Assembly: GCA_029240105.1 (NCBI GenBank)
Contig: JARBTR010000002.1
Span: 62,001-126,000, forward strand
Reading direction: 5' to 3'
DNA: 64,000 nt
Origin: Caryophanales bacterium
GTDB lineage: Bacteria; Bacillota; Bacilli; JARBTR01
Below the pieces are notes generated by a model that saw nothing but the letters and a program-made list of their open reading frames with translations, had not been told where the DNA came from and did not search any database. The translations under genes and the position numbers were made by a program. This document shows positions 9,028 through 17,879 of the stretch, piece by piece. How positions within the stretch are numbered: position 1 is the first letter of the stretch; the number at the start of each line of letters is the position of its first letter.

Positions 9028-9110
9028 CAAGCTTTTTAGAAAAGTGCACCTAATTTAAACGATTCTTTAGTTAGGAATTGTTTTGTTCAAAACCTATGAA
9101 ATAATAAAAA

Positions 9111-9136
9111 AATCTTGTCATAGGGCAAGATTTTTT
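9111..9136 (+). terminator. intrinsic terminator after the pilO-like gene
   Basis: A 7-bp stem AATCTTG/CAAGATT with an 8-base loop and a T6 tail. The right arm also fits an alternative helix (AGATTTTT at 9128-9135 with AAAAATCT about 20 bases on), so two exclusive folds are possible here. Confidence 0.7.
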
Positions 9137-9371
9137 CTCTTTTACTGTATAAAAATCTATGAAAGGGAACACCGCAAAGTGGCTTAATTACCTTGATTCT
9201 ATTGACTTTTTGACACAATAATTATTGAGTTTTCGATATGATTATGAGAGTATTAAGGATACATGTCGAAAAATGTTTATTTACTTAATTAAATAGTTTT
9301 TAATTTATATCAAAAACTAAGTAGACATACATAAAAGATTACACATTACTGAATTGATAAGGAGGGAGCTT
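9137..9371 (+). promoter_or_regulatory. gene-free leader before the minor pilin operon
   Basis: No gene is visible. At 9163-9200 the RNA would read GAAAGGGAACACCGCAAAG followed by TGGCTTAA, partly like the 3' half of a class I c-di-GMP aptamer, but the 5' half does not fit well. At about 9264 there is TGTCGAA, an exact Spo0A-box core. GGAGGGAG precedes the next ATG. A regulated promoter or leader is plausible but unproven. Confidence 0.35.
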
Positions 9372-9917
9372 ATGCATAGACTAAATGTTTCTTTGAATAG
9401 ATCAAAGGGAATCTTACGTAATACTAAGGGTCTAACAATGGTGGAACTTGTTGTTGCGACGCTGGTTGCTGCAATTTTAATGGTTTCTATAAGTCTGTTT
9501 TTACCTTTAGTTTTTAAAGTCTATCAATCAAGCTTAAATTTATCAAATGCCAGTATGTTAAAGTCCACCATAGAATCTGTTTTAAAAGAAGAGCTACAGT
9601 ATGCAAGTAATATCCAAATTTTGAACAATGGAAAGGTTATTTCATATCTGAATTCCAACACTGGTGACAGTCAGATTTATGTGGCAGAAGAAAATAGTAT
9701 TCCAACGCCTAAAAAAGAGGATGTAGGTCTGCCAGTATTGCAATTTGGTAATGGATATAATCCTCTTATGTATAAGGAACATATTGATAACAAAAAGCTC
9801 GAATTGCGCTTTACATATAATGAAATTCAGCACTTAGTTGAAGTAACCGTGACATTGGATAATGTCACTTCATCCTTTGTGGTAGAACTATTAAATGAAG
9901 AGGATGATATGCAATGA
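9372..9917 (+). CDS. minor pilin (prepilin-like)
   Basis: A 181-residue prepilin-like protein. A 20-residue leader ends in TKG^LTMVELVVATLVAA, with Leu at +1, Glu5 conserved and a hydrophobic helix behind. The remainder is a short beta-rich domain without recognisable family. The ATG at 9372 with GGAGGGAG upstream is chosen over an in-frame TTG inside that site. It heads the minor pilin operon and overlaps the next gene by 4 bases (ATGA-type coupling), as in PilV-PilW-PilX or ComG pseudopilin sets. Confidence 0.78.
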   Translation: MHRLNVSLNRSKGILRNTKGLTMVELVVATLVAAILMVSISLFLPLVFKVYQSSLNLSNASMLKSTIESVLKEELQYASNIQILNNGKVISYLNSNTGDSQIYVAEENSIPTPKKEDVGLPVLQFGNGYNPLMYKEHIDNKKLELRFTYNEIQHLVEVTVTLDNVTSSFVVELLNEEDDMQ

Positions 9918-10534
9918 AAATACTAAGAGATTGTTCTGGTTACACGCTTGTGTACTCTCTTATTTTTATGATAGTAATTCTTATTATTGGTTCTGCGGTC
10001 ATAACAAGGGCACATGTTTCTCTTTCTATTCAAAATAAGAATGTGTCTGAGAAACAAGCGTATTTAAATGCAAAATCTACTGCAAAGATTCTAACTAAAG
10101 AACTATCGAAAGCCATTACTGCTGTTGAATATACACCTGAATCATTACAAGCAGACATAGATGAGAGAGTCATTTCTTCTACAGTTCCTTTTGGATTAAC
10201 GCAAACTCCCGCATTATCTATCTCTTCTTTAGATGAGCTAGTGGCAAAAATGATTATGTATCGTTCAAAACATCCTGAAAAGGGAGTTTCATTCACTCTT
10301 ACTGTAAAAGAAGTGAATTCAGATATAAAATGTACATTTAGTGATGAAACGGGTTTTGAATATGATTTTGCAGCAGAGATAACAGGTAAAAATCAATCAG
10401 AGAAATATGTGATGATAGCAGATTATGTATTAAATAGAGAACCAAATATACACAACCTTAATAATTGCGATTGCTTTTACAGTGCTAACAATGATGATTA
10501 CTTTGGCAGGCAATTTGAATCGTTCTGCCTCTGA
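9914..10534 (+). CDS. PilX-like minor pilus protein, possibly frameshifted at its end
   Basis: A 206-residue protein with an N-terminal hydrophobic helix (GYTLVYSLIFMIVILIIGSA) but without the usual G^FxxxE, as in PilX/GspK-type minor pilins. Its start overlaps the previous stop, which indicates translational coupling. The last 25 or so residues are Asn- and Cys-rich (NNCDCFYSANNDD), unlike the rest. A second frame (+1) opens at 10434 and carries a hydrophobic stretch, so the natural C-terminus may lie in the other frame. Confidence 0.65.
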   Translation: MKILRDCSGYTLVYSLIFMIVILIIGSAVITRAHVSLSIQNKNVSEKQAYLNAKSTAKILTKELSKAITAVEYTPESLQADIDERVISSTVPFGLTQTPALSISSLDELVAKMIMYRSKHPEKGVSFTLTVKEVNSDIKCTFSDETGFEYDFAAEITGKNQSEKYVMIADYVLNREPNIHNLNNCDCFYSANNDDYFGRQFESFCL

Positions 10535-10703
10535 AGTAAATCGGGCAATTGCGAATGACACAATAGTATTATCTACTGTAGAAAAAATGCCTTTTAGTCT
10601 TACAATCACAGATAATTTAACTGTATCTGGATTTGAGAATAACCATAGTGTTATTTGTGATGTTCAAAAGGTCGGTAAATTCACATTATACTCAGCAAAG
10701 TAA
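10482..10703 (+). CDS. small membrane protein or out-of-frame tail of the PilX-like gene
   Basis: From GTG 10482 the frame encodes 73 residues. The open frame extends back to 10434 and adds a hydrophobic stretch TTLIIAIAFTV, giving a full membrane helix before NLNRSASEVNR and a short beta-rich domain. There is no Shine-Dalgarno site before GTG 10482 or the following ATG codons. It overlaps the previous gene by 53 bases. Either it is translationally coupled, or one base change has split a single gene. The product is not recognised. Confidence 0.4.
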   Translation: MLTMMITLAGNLNRSASEVNRAIANDTIVLSTVEKMPFSLTITDNLTVSGFENNHSVICDVQKVGKFTLYSAK

Positions 10704-10823
10704 ACTTCATTCTAGGTTCTCGAAATGACAAACATTTCTGCCTAGGAAAATGATTGGAATTCAGTAAATATCAACATCAACTATAAAATAGCTTGATATA
10801 AAAAGTAAAGGAGGATAATTTTT

Positions 10824-12914
10824 TTGAATATGAAGAAATTGTTAGTCTCAAATGCTGGATTTACACTAATCGAGATTCTAATTACATTAGCTATTCTCAT
10901 GATTGTAGGAACAGCAGGAGTTGCCTCCCTACAGAAATATACGGAAGATAGTCAAACCAAATCACTAAATGAGAAGGCGAAAACTATTTTCTCTGCTTCA
11001 CAGGATGCGTTTCAATATGTAAAAAATAATTCAATGGAAGATTACAGTTTAAATAATCAACTGATTCTAAATGCCGTAGGCAATAATTGGACTCATGGGC
11101 CGAGTGACTGGACAAATGAAGCTGTTCGTAAAAATTTATACTACCTAACAATTAATAAGAATGATCCAAACAAAAAAACGAAAGAACTTTATGAGCTGCT
11201 TTCTCGTTATGTTGATGATCAGGATTTACTAAACAATACAATTTTAATTGAGTTTAATGCAGAATCCGGTTTGGTTAGCTCTGTCTTTTATAGTGAAATG
11301 GCGGATAGTTTTGATTATGGTCTGAATAATAGTAGCAACTCAAATGGGGTAGTAAGTGTTTATAACCGTGAACCTAACTCATTAAAAAATCGACGAATAG
11401 GTTTTTATGGAAATGCGAGAACATATAAAAGCACGCATGATTTAACTTCATTTAAAGTTACCGTTGAAAACGGTATTAAATTAGCTGTTCATTGGACGAA
11501 TCCTTCTCTTAAGTATTTGACTGGTACGAATGGTACAAAACCTGCTATTTCATATAAAGTAGTACTCTATAATAAAGCTAGAAATAAAATACTTGCGACG
11601 TATAATATTACACCTCAAACTCATGGATACACATCTGGTGAAGAAAATATATTGATTTTGGATGAATTGAAAACCACCAATCCAAGTGATCAAGCAAGTG
11701 ATTTCATCAAAACTATGCCTATTTCGAGTTTTATAGCAGTGGTTGAGGCAAAGGTTAGCTCCTCTAATATCGGTGGTGTCCCATCTACTAGACGTGCATC
11801 TTCCAAGGTGAGTCATACTGTATTTAGATCAGAAAAGGTCATTGGTGAGAAAAAATACTATTACATCGATAATATTCGACATTTAAATAACATTCGTTAT
11901 GGAAGTTCGGATTCCAGTTATATTCAAACAAACGATTTAAGCATTAGTATTCTAGGAAGTCCTGGTTATACATTGAAACCATTGAAAAATTTCCCAACGA
12001 GAACAAATTTAGGGTTAATTGATCAAACAAAACCTGGAGTATCAGATTTCAATGGAAACTACAATGGAAATCAAAGATCAATAGAAATTAAGGTTTCGGA
12101 TAGTAATTACAACAACCAAACAGATGGTGTTGGACTATTCTCTGTACTAGGAGCTTCTGGACGACTAGAAAATATCAGTTTAATAAACAGTCAATTTATT
12201 GGAAATGTAAATGTTGCAACTCTTGTTGGAATTAATAAAGGAGAAATCCGATATTGTAGCGGAGTGAAAAGTGCAGTTTATGGAACTCTAGGTTTGGGTG
12301 GACTTGTTGCAATAAATAAAAATAAAATCTCTGAATGTTATACATCAAATGTTAGAGCATTTGGGGAAGACTTGGTTGGCGGTTTAGTTGGTGACAATAA
12401 TTCTGGAACTTTAACTAATGAGGCTTTGATAGAAAATTGTTATGTAAGTGGTATAGAACCTGATGATATTCCTAATAATATTAAATCACTGATTGATGCT
12501 TCAAATAAAAAAACGATGTTATTTGGAGCAATTACCGGACAAAATAAAGGAATAGTGCGATATTGTTACTCTAATATTTATGTTTTACATAAGTATAAAG
12601 ATCATAAAAATGATGATCCAAATCTAATCATTGGAAATCCTGAAGGTAATTTACCAATTAAATCATTCATCTTATCCGAAAAGAATTTTAATGAAAATTT
12701 TGACGGACCAATACTTACCTTCGATGAGATGACAAATAGTAATGCTTTTCAACTATTTAAGAATAATGGTTTTCAAGATACTATATGGGAAGTTAATTTA
12801 AGCAAATCATCACCTATTAATTTCCCATACCTTAAACTTAAGAAGTTAAAACATTTCGGTGAGTGGCCAAAATTTATTAAGCATGGTAATGCCGTTATAG
12901 AAGATAAGAACTAA
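10824..12914 (+). CDS. large pilin with GLUG repeats, putative pilus adhesin
   Basis: A 696-residue protein. The N-terminus is a prepilin (NAG^FTLIEILITLAILMIVG) with Glu5. The long exposed part ends (about residues 415-640) in GLUG-type repeats such as GGLVAINKNKISECYTS and GGLVGDNNSGTLTNEALIENCY, which in other proteins stack as a beta-helix. Length far above a normal pilin (120-200) and the repeat type suggest a tip-located adhesin. The start is TTG 10824, nine bases after GGAGG; ATG 10830 is an alternative. It is the last gene of the pilin operon. The binding target cannot be inferred. Confidence 0.8.
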   Translation: MNMKKLLVSNAGFTLIEILITLAILMIVGTAGVASLQKYTEDSQTKSLNEKAKTIFSASQDAFQYVKNNSMEDYSLNNQLILNAVGNNWTHGPSDWTNEAVRKNLYYLTINKNDPNKKTKELYELLSRYVDDQDLLNNTILIEFNAESGLVSSVFYSEMADSFDYGLNNSSNSNGVVSVYNREPNSLKNRRIGFYGNARTYKSTHDLTSFKVTVENGIKLAVHWTNPSLKYLTGTNGTKPAISYKVVLYNKARNKILATYNITPQTHGYTSGEENILILDELKTTNPSDQASDFIKTMPISSFIAVVEAKVSSSNIGGVPSTRRASSKVSHTVFRSEKVIGEKKYYYIDNIRHLNNIRYGSSDSSYIQTNDLSISILGSPGYTLKPLKNFPTRTNLGLIDQTKPGVSDFNGNYNGNQRSIEIKVSDSNYNNQTDGVGLFSVLGASGRLENISLINSQFIGNVNVATLVGINKGEIRYCSGVKSAVYGTLGLGGLVAINKNKISECYTSNVRAFGEDLVGGLVGDNNSGTLTNEALIENCYVSGIEPDDIPNNIKSLIDASNKKTMLFGAITGQNKGIVRYCYSNIYVLHKYKDHKNDDPNLIIGNPEGNLPIKSFILSEKNFNENFDGPILTFDEMTNSNAFQLFKNNGFQDTIWEVNLSKSSPINFPYLKLKKLKHFGEWPKFIKHGNAVIEDKN

Positions 12915-13049
12915 TACACTTTTAGAGAAAGTTATAACTTTTTATACCATTAGAAATGTACCCATATAGCTTGTAAGTTTAGTTTATGAGCATATTATTG
13001 GGTGCGTTTTCTTTTTTTTGATAAAATAAACAATAATTCGCTAATTTTC

Positions 13050-13084
13050 ACATATTGTTCGAAAATTATTGTCGAACAATATGT
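13050..13084. repeat. 13-bp perfect inverted repeat upstream of the REC-HPt gene
   Basis: ACATATTGTTCGA and TCGAACAATATGT are exact complements around a 9-base spacer. No T-run follows, so an operator is more likely than a terminator. The right side includes TTGTCGAA (13069-13076), the Spo0A-box consensus. It lies 68 bp before the ATG of the first signalling gene. Confidence 0.5.
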
Positions 13085-13151
13085 TATTGTTTAATCTGAC
13101 TAAATATATTTAAAAATATACTTTATTTAATACAATTTTGATCAAATATGA

Positions 13152-14309
13152 ATGTTATTCAATCAAAGTTGCTTTAACATCGATTGGAGTAGAACCTATT
13201 TGAATTCCAATACTTTTAACCATTCACTACTATCACAACAAAACAATTTGTTAGATGAAATGGTACATCCTAATAAAACGTACAAAGGTGTTCGGATATT
13301 AGTTGTAGAGGACAGTGAAATAAATCAAGAAATAATAAATGGTATCTTAACTATGTTTGGTATTTCTCCAACATTTGCATATACAGGTTTGGAATGTTTA
13401 GAACTCTTAAATAAAAGCAAATTTGATTTAGTTTTTATGGATATTCTATTGCCTGGAATAAATGGTTTAGAAACAACTAATGAAATTCGAAGTTGTCAAA
13501 AAGACTATAAAGACATACCGATTGTAGCGATGACTTCCAAAAATGAGGAAGAAGAAGTTGAGCAATGTTACGCAGCTGGTATGAACGACTTTTTAGGTAA
13601 ACCCTTTAATATTGAAATGATTGCAACTATTTTATATAAGCATTTAACGGCGTTTACACAAGAAAATTTAATTGGGAGAATGAGTAATATTAATACAATT
13701 TTAAATGATAAAATACATATTCCAGGGGTAAATGTTTCGGAAGGGATCGTTCGATTTGGTGGAAAAATCGAAACCTATTATCGTTCAATTCTAAGTTTTG
13801 TAACCGATCTTAACTTAGAAAATTTGAGTTTTGAAGAATTTATCTCTAGAGAAAATTTTACAGAAAATGCAAAGATTATACATACTATTAAAGGTGTTTC
13901 TGGGAATCTTTCTATTGAAGAAATTTTTAGAAATACAGTTGTTTTAGAAAGAAACTTTTTAAATGGAACTTTAGAAAAAACTACTTTTGAGGAATGGATA
14001 GAAAGTTGTACTGAAGTAAAACGTGCAATACTTACATTTAGTTCAAAAGTAAAAGAGAACAAGGATAGTAGAATAGGTTCTATTATAGAATTGAACATGT
14101 ATTTAGAAGATTTACATCAGGCACTTGTAAAATATTCTGTTACTGCTTGTGATGAGATACTAGATGTTCTAAGAAGTGCGTCTTGGGGCGATGAGCAAAA
14201 TGAATTCTTAGAATACTTATACAAGGTAATAGAGGATTATGAGTTTGAGTTGGCAATAAATTTATTAAGGGAAAGGGAACAATACTTTAAAGTTCCTTTC
14301 GAGTGCTGA
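13152..14309 (+). CDS. REC-HPt phosphorelay protein
   Basis: A 385-residue cytoplasmic protein. A receiver domain spans about residues 45-165 (acid pocket ED in VVEDSE, phosphoacceptor D97 in FMDILLP, K150). An HPt domain follows with H244 in the motif IHTIKGVSGNLS, then a helical tail of about 95 residues. This is the arrangement normally found at the C-end of a hybrid kinase, here without the kinase. The N-terminal 40 residues and the start are uncertain: no good ribosome site precedes ATG 13152, and ATG 13260 is an alternative. It probably relays phosphate from the hybrid kinase at 17880. Confidence 0.8.
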   Translation: MLFNQSCFNIDWSRTYLNSNTFNHSLLSQQNNLLDEMVHPNKTYKGVRILVVEDSEINQEIINGILTMFGISPTFAYTGLECLELLNKSKFDLVFMDILLPGINGLETTNEIRSCQKDYKDIPIVAMTSKNEEEEVEQCYAAGMNDFLGKPFNIEMIATILYKHLTAFTQENLIGRMSNINTILNDKIHIPGVNVSEGIVRFGGKIETYYRSILSFVTDLNLENLSFEEFISRENFTENAKIIHTIKGVSGNLSIEEIFRNTVVLERNFLNGTLEKTTFEEWIESCTEVKRAILTFSSKVKENKDSRIGSIIELNMYLEDLHQALVKYSVTACDEILDVLRSASWGDEQNEFLEYLYKVIEDYEFELAINLLREREQYFKVPFEC

Positions 14310-14397
14310 AATGAAGAATCTGTTGGAGATTATGGATTTAAATACCAATGTTATAAATCAAATTAAAAATGACCTCAAAACAAAGGGGTGTGATAGG

Positions 14398-15474
14398 ATG
14401 TTTGAAAAAAAATCCATTTTGATAGTTGATGATCAAAAAGAAAACATTACAGCATTAAAGAGCTTATTAAATGATCAATATGAGATATATGCTGCTTTGA
14501 ATGGTAAGGCAGCTTTAAGAGTGATGAATGTCGTTAGAATTGATCTTGTTCTATTGGACTTAGTCATGCCTATAATGGATGGTTTCGAAACACTAAGACT
14601 AATGAAAATGGACGAGAAACTAGAAAATATTCCTGTCATATTTATAACAAGTGCTTTGGAAGATGCTAAGGAATCAATGGGGCTCAGTTTAGGTGCAGCA
14701 GATTATATTAAAAAACCCTATAATCCCACTATTATAAATATTAAAGTAAAAAATCAACTTGAAAATAAAATGTATCGCGAAAGTTTGGAACAATTAGTAG
14801 AAATTAGAACACAAGAGATAGAGGCATCCCGTGAAGCAATTATTATGGGTATGTCTTATTTGGCTGAGGGGCGAGATCAAGAAACCGGTGGCCATATCAA
14901 AAGAATGCAACAGTATACTCGCATTATAGCTAATCAAATTGTTCATGATTATCCAGAAGCTTTAACAAAAGAAGATGCGAAAAGTATCGTATTACTTGCA
15001 CCTCTTCATGATATTGGAAAAGTAAATATACCCGATTCCATTCTATTAAAAGAAGACAAGCTAACAAGTGATGAGTTTGAAATGATGAAAGCACATACTA
15101 CTTTTGGTGCTGAAGTTTTAAAGAAAACTGAAAATCTTTTACATGAATACAGCAACTTCTTAAAGCACGCAATTGATATAGCAGAGGGTCATCATGAAAA
15201 ATACGATGGTTCTGGTTATCCAAAGGGATTAAAAGGTGACGAGATCCCTCTATCTGCTTGTATCAGTTCAATTGCTGATATTTATGATGCATTGACAAGT
15301 GAACGACCATATAAAAGAGCACTTTCTCATGAGGAAGCTTTAGATATTATTTATAATGGTGATGGTCGAGTTGAGCCTCAACATTTCAACCCCATTGTTT
15401 TAGAATCTTTCAGAAAAGTAGCAAATAGATTTAATGAAATTAGGCAGAGCAGTGTAAGGCTTTACGAACTTTAG
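14398..15474 (+). CDS. REC-HD-GYP response regulator, c-di-GMP phosphodiesterase
   Basis: A 358-residue protein. A receiver domain (DD at 11-12, phosphoacceptor D54, K106 in KKPYNP) is linked to an HD-GYP domain (about 150-350). Metal and catalytic motifs are intact: HD at 204-205 in LHDIGK, HHEKYDGSGYP at 265-275 and ADIYDALTSERPYK. HD-GYP enzymes hydrolyse c-di-GMP to pGpG or GMP. Phosphorylation of the receiver is expected to control activity. The ATG at 14398 with AAGGGG upstream is preferred to ATG 14311, which lies directly after the previous stop without a ribosome site. Confidence 0.9.
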   Translation: MFEKKSILIVDDQKENITALKSLLNDQYEIYAALNGKAALRVMNVVRIDLVLLDLVMPIMDGFETLRLMKMDEKLENIPVIFITSALEDAKESMGLSLGAADYIKKPYNPTIINIKVKNQLENKMYRESLEQLVEIRTQEIEASREAIIMGMSYLAEGRDQETGGHIKRMQQYTRIIANQIVHDYPEALTKEDAKSIVLLAPLHDIGKVNIPDSILLKEDKLTSDEFEMMKAHTTFGAEVLKKTENLLHEYSNFLKHAIDIAEGHHEKYDGSGYPKGLKGDEIPLSACISSIADIYDALTSERPYKRALSHEEALDIIYNGDGRVEPQHFNPIVLESFRKVANRFNEIRQSSVRLYEL

Positions 15475-15527
15475 TTTCTTAAAACTGATTGTTTCTGATT
15501 ACTAATTTACATTAGGGAGGAATCCTT

Positions 15528-17381
15528 TTGAAAAAAAATATTAGGATTAAAAGCCAAATATCTATTTTTTCAGTTCTCATAATTTTAATGACAGTCCTTC
15601 TAGGTTACTTTTATACTACTATGCTTACAATCTCATATAAAAATGAGGCAGAGCAGACTGTAAAAGAATTATCTGTATCAAATACCAATTATCTGAAAAA
15701 ATTAGTGCAATCAGATATGGAAACGCTTATTTCTTGTGCGACTTTTATTGAGAATCAGTTAGCTGATAAGTCAGCGATTGATGAGAATGTACTCACAAAA
15801 TCCCTTAATAATATGAACCACTCTAATAAATTTAAAAGTATGACGATTTTTGACTTAAAAGGCAACTCCTTAACTAATAAAAGTGCTAAAGGTGATTTGT
15901 TTAATAAGAGCTACTTTCAAAGAGCATTAAGGGGAGAAACATCTATTGAAACAGGCAAAATTGAAAGTTTTGAAGGAAAAAAAGCTACAAATTTTGCAAC
16001 TCCAATATTAGTGAATCGAAAAATTACTTATATCCTTACGGCATCCATAGATACAAATACATATACAAAACTATTAAATACAACGTTCTTTGATGGAGAA
16101 GGCTATAACATTGTTGTAAATTCAATAGGAGAAATCATTATTGATTCACCGAATAAAAATCGTATACACAATATCAAAAATATTTTTGAATTAAGTTATA
16201 AAAATAAGAATGCAATTGATCAAATTTCAAAAGGAGAAGCAGGGTTCTCGCAATATTCTGCGGATGATAATGAAAGATATGCAGCTTTTACACCTCTAGG
16301 AATCAATGATTGGATTCTTTTCACTGTAGTTCCACAAGATGTTATTTCTAAAAAAACAAATTTAGTAATTAAATATACAGTGATAATGTGGATGGGAATT
16401 TTAGCAATCTTTGTTTCTGGTTGGTATTTTATTAGTGCTGCGGCAAGAAGAAGTGAGAAACAAAATATTGAGCTTAGAATTTTAAATAATAAATATTCCT
16501 CGTTAGTTGATGTTAAAGGGGTTATCCTTTTTGAGATTGATGTTAATACAGGTAAGTTCTCTTACAATAAAAACTATCAAAATAATTTGGGTCGAATAGA
16601 ATCAATGAGCGAACTTGAAAATGATGTTCTTAGCTCATTGGTAATACATCCTGATGACATTGATAGTCCAAGAGAAGCAATTAAATATGTAATAAAAAAT
16701 AAAACATCTTCAAACTATGAAGTCAGATTAAGACATGAAGATGGAATTTATTTGTTGTATAGAGTAACACTTATTCCGATTTTTGAAAGTAAAAATGTAC
16801 TGTCTTGCATCATGGGATATATGGATGATATTACAGAACATAGAAGTGAGATGGAGTATCTTAAGCAAAAAACTGAAATTGACTCCCTAACAAAAATCTA
16901 CAATAAAGAGGCAACGAGAAATTTAATTAATAATTATTTGAAATTGCCAGACTCAAAACAATATTTAAACGCAATGATTGCTATTGATGTTGATAATTTC
17001 AAGGGTGTTAATGATGATTTTGGGCATCTATTTGGTGATATCGTTATTACTGAATTGGCAGCAAGTTTAAAATCTATATTCCGAGATAGTGACATTGTTG
17101 GACGTTTTGGCGGTGATGAGTTTATGGTTTTCTTGAAAAATGTTCCAACATCAGCTTTTGTTGTAGACAGATCCAAAACAATTATTAAAGCCTTTTCACG
17201 TCAATACCAAAATGAAGGTAAGTTGCAAAATATTTCAGCTAGTGTGGGTATTGCACTACATGAAGGTGAAGATTTGGATTTTGATGACTTGTATAAAAAA
17301 GCTGATATAGCACTTTATCATGCCAAGAACTCCGGAAAATCTCTTATTCATATGTACGAAAAGGATACTGAGGGTAAATAA
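15528..17381 (+). CDS. membrane sensor diguanylate cyclase (Cache-PAS-GGDEF)
   Basis: A 617-residue protein. One membrane segment lies at about 12-32 and a second at about 285-305, bounding a Cache-like extracellular sensor. A PAS domain follows (about 325-445), then GGDEF (about 450-610). The active site GGDEF is intact at 528-532, and the product-inhibition I-site RDSD lies five residues before it (519-522). It should make c-di-GMP from two GTP in response to an outside ligand. The TTG start is set by GGAGGAAT. With the neighbouring HD-GYP enzyme it gives a synthesis and degradation pair. Confidence 0.92.
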   Translation: MKKNIRIKSQISIFSVLIILMTVLLGYFYTTMLTISYKNEAEQTVKELSVSNTNYLKKLVQSDMETLISCATFIENQLADKSAIDENVLTKSLNNMNHSNKFKSMTIFDLKGNSLTNKSAKGDLFNKSYFQRALRGETSIETGKIESFEGKKATNFATPILVNRKITYILTASIDTNTYTKLLNTTFFDGEGYNIVVNSIGEIIIDSPNKNRIHNIKNIFELSYKNKNAIDQISKGEAGFSQYSADDNERYAAFTPLGINDWILFTVVPQDVISKKTNLVIKYTVIMWMGILAIFVSGWYFISAAARRSEKQNIELRILNNKYSSLVDVKGVILFEIDVNTGKFSYNKNYQNNLGRIESMSELENDVLSSLVIHPDDIDSPREAIKYVIKNKTSSNYEVRLRHEDGIYLLYRVTLIPIFESKNVLSCIMGYMDDITEHRSEMEYLKQKTEIDSLTKIYNKEATRNLINNYLKLPDSKQYLNAMIAIDVDNFKGVNDDFGHLFGDIVITELAASLKSIFRDSDIVGRFGGDEFMVFLKNVPTSAFVVDRSKTIIKAFSRQYQNEGKLQNISASVGIALHEGEDLDFDDLYKKADIALYHAKNSGKSLIHMYEKDTEGK

Positions 17382-17401
17382 ATATTATAGGGGATTATGA
17401 A

Positions 17402-17755
17402 ATGATAAATTCAGTCAAGATCATTCTTGATGTAGAAAATGGAATTGCACGGCTAGGTGGTAACAAATCACTTTATATTCATTTATTAAGTAGGTTTTAT
17501 GAAAATTTAAAGAGAGATTTACCTATTTATGAAAAAGAATTTTCTGAAGTTGATATGAAAGAATTACAAAAAGAAATACATACTTTAAAAGGTGTTTCGG
17601 GTAATCTTTCTGCATTAGCTTTATATGAAGGGTGTTCAGCATTAGACACTTCAATAAAATCAGGATTTCCTGACCAGAAATTATATAAAAGTGTTGTTAG
17701 AATTTATCAAGAAACTCAAAATGAAGTAGCAAGATATTTAAGGGAGAATTCGTAA
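17402..17755 (+). CDS. stand-alone HPt phosphotransfer protein
   Basis: A 117-residue helical protein. H60 sits in IHTLKGVSGNLS, nearly identical to the HPt motif of the REC-HPt protein at 13152, which points to duplication within the cluster. It would shuttle phosphate between the hybrid kinase REC domain and the REC domains of the HD-GYP and REC-HPt proteins. It starts 20 bases after the cyclase gene with a GGGGATTATG site and is probably in the same transcript. Confidence 0.88.
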   Translation: MINSVKIILDVENGIARLGGNKSLYIHLLSRFYENLKRDLPIYEKEFSEVDMKELQKEIHTLKGVSGNLSALALYEGCSALDTSIKSGFPDQKLYKSVVRIYQETQNEVARYLRENS

Positions 17756-17879
17756 TTTTTTTAATTCCTATCATTTTAACTTAGTAAGCCATTAATATTT
17801 AAATTTTAGTAAGTGAATGTTCTGAAAGTAATTGAATCTATTTCAAGTAGAATAATATCTTGAAGAAATAAGGTGCTTA

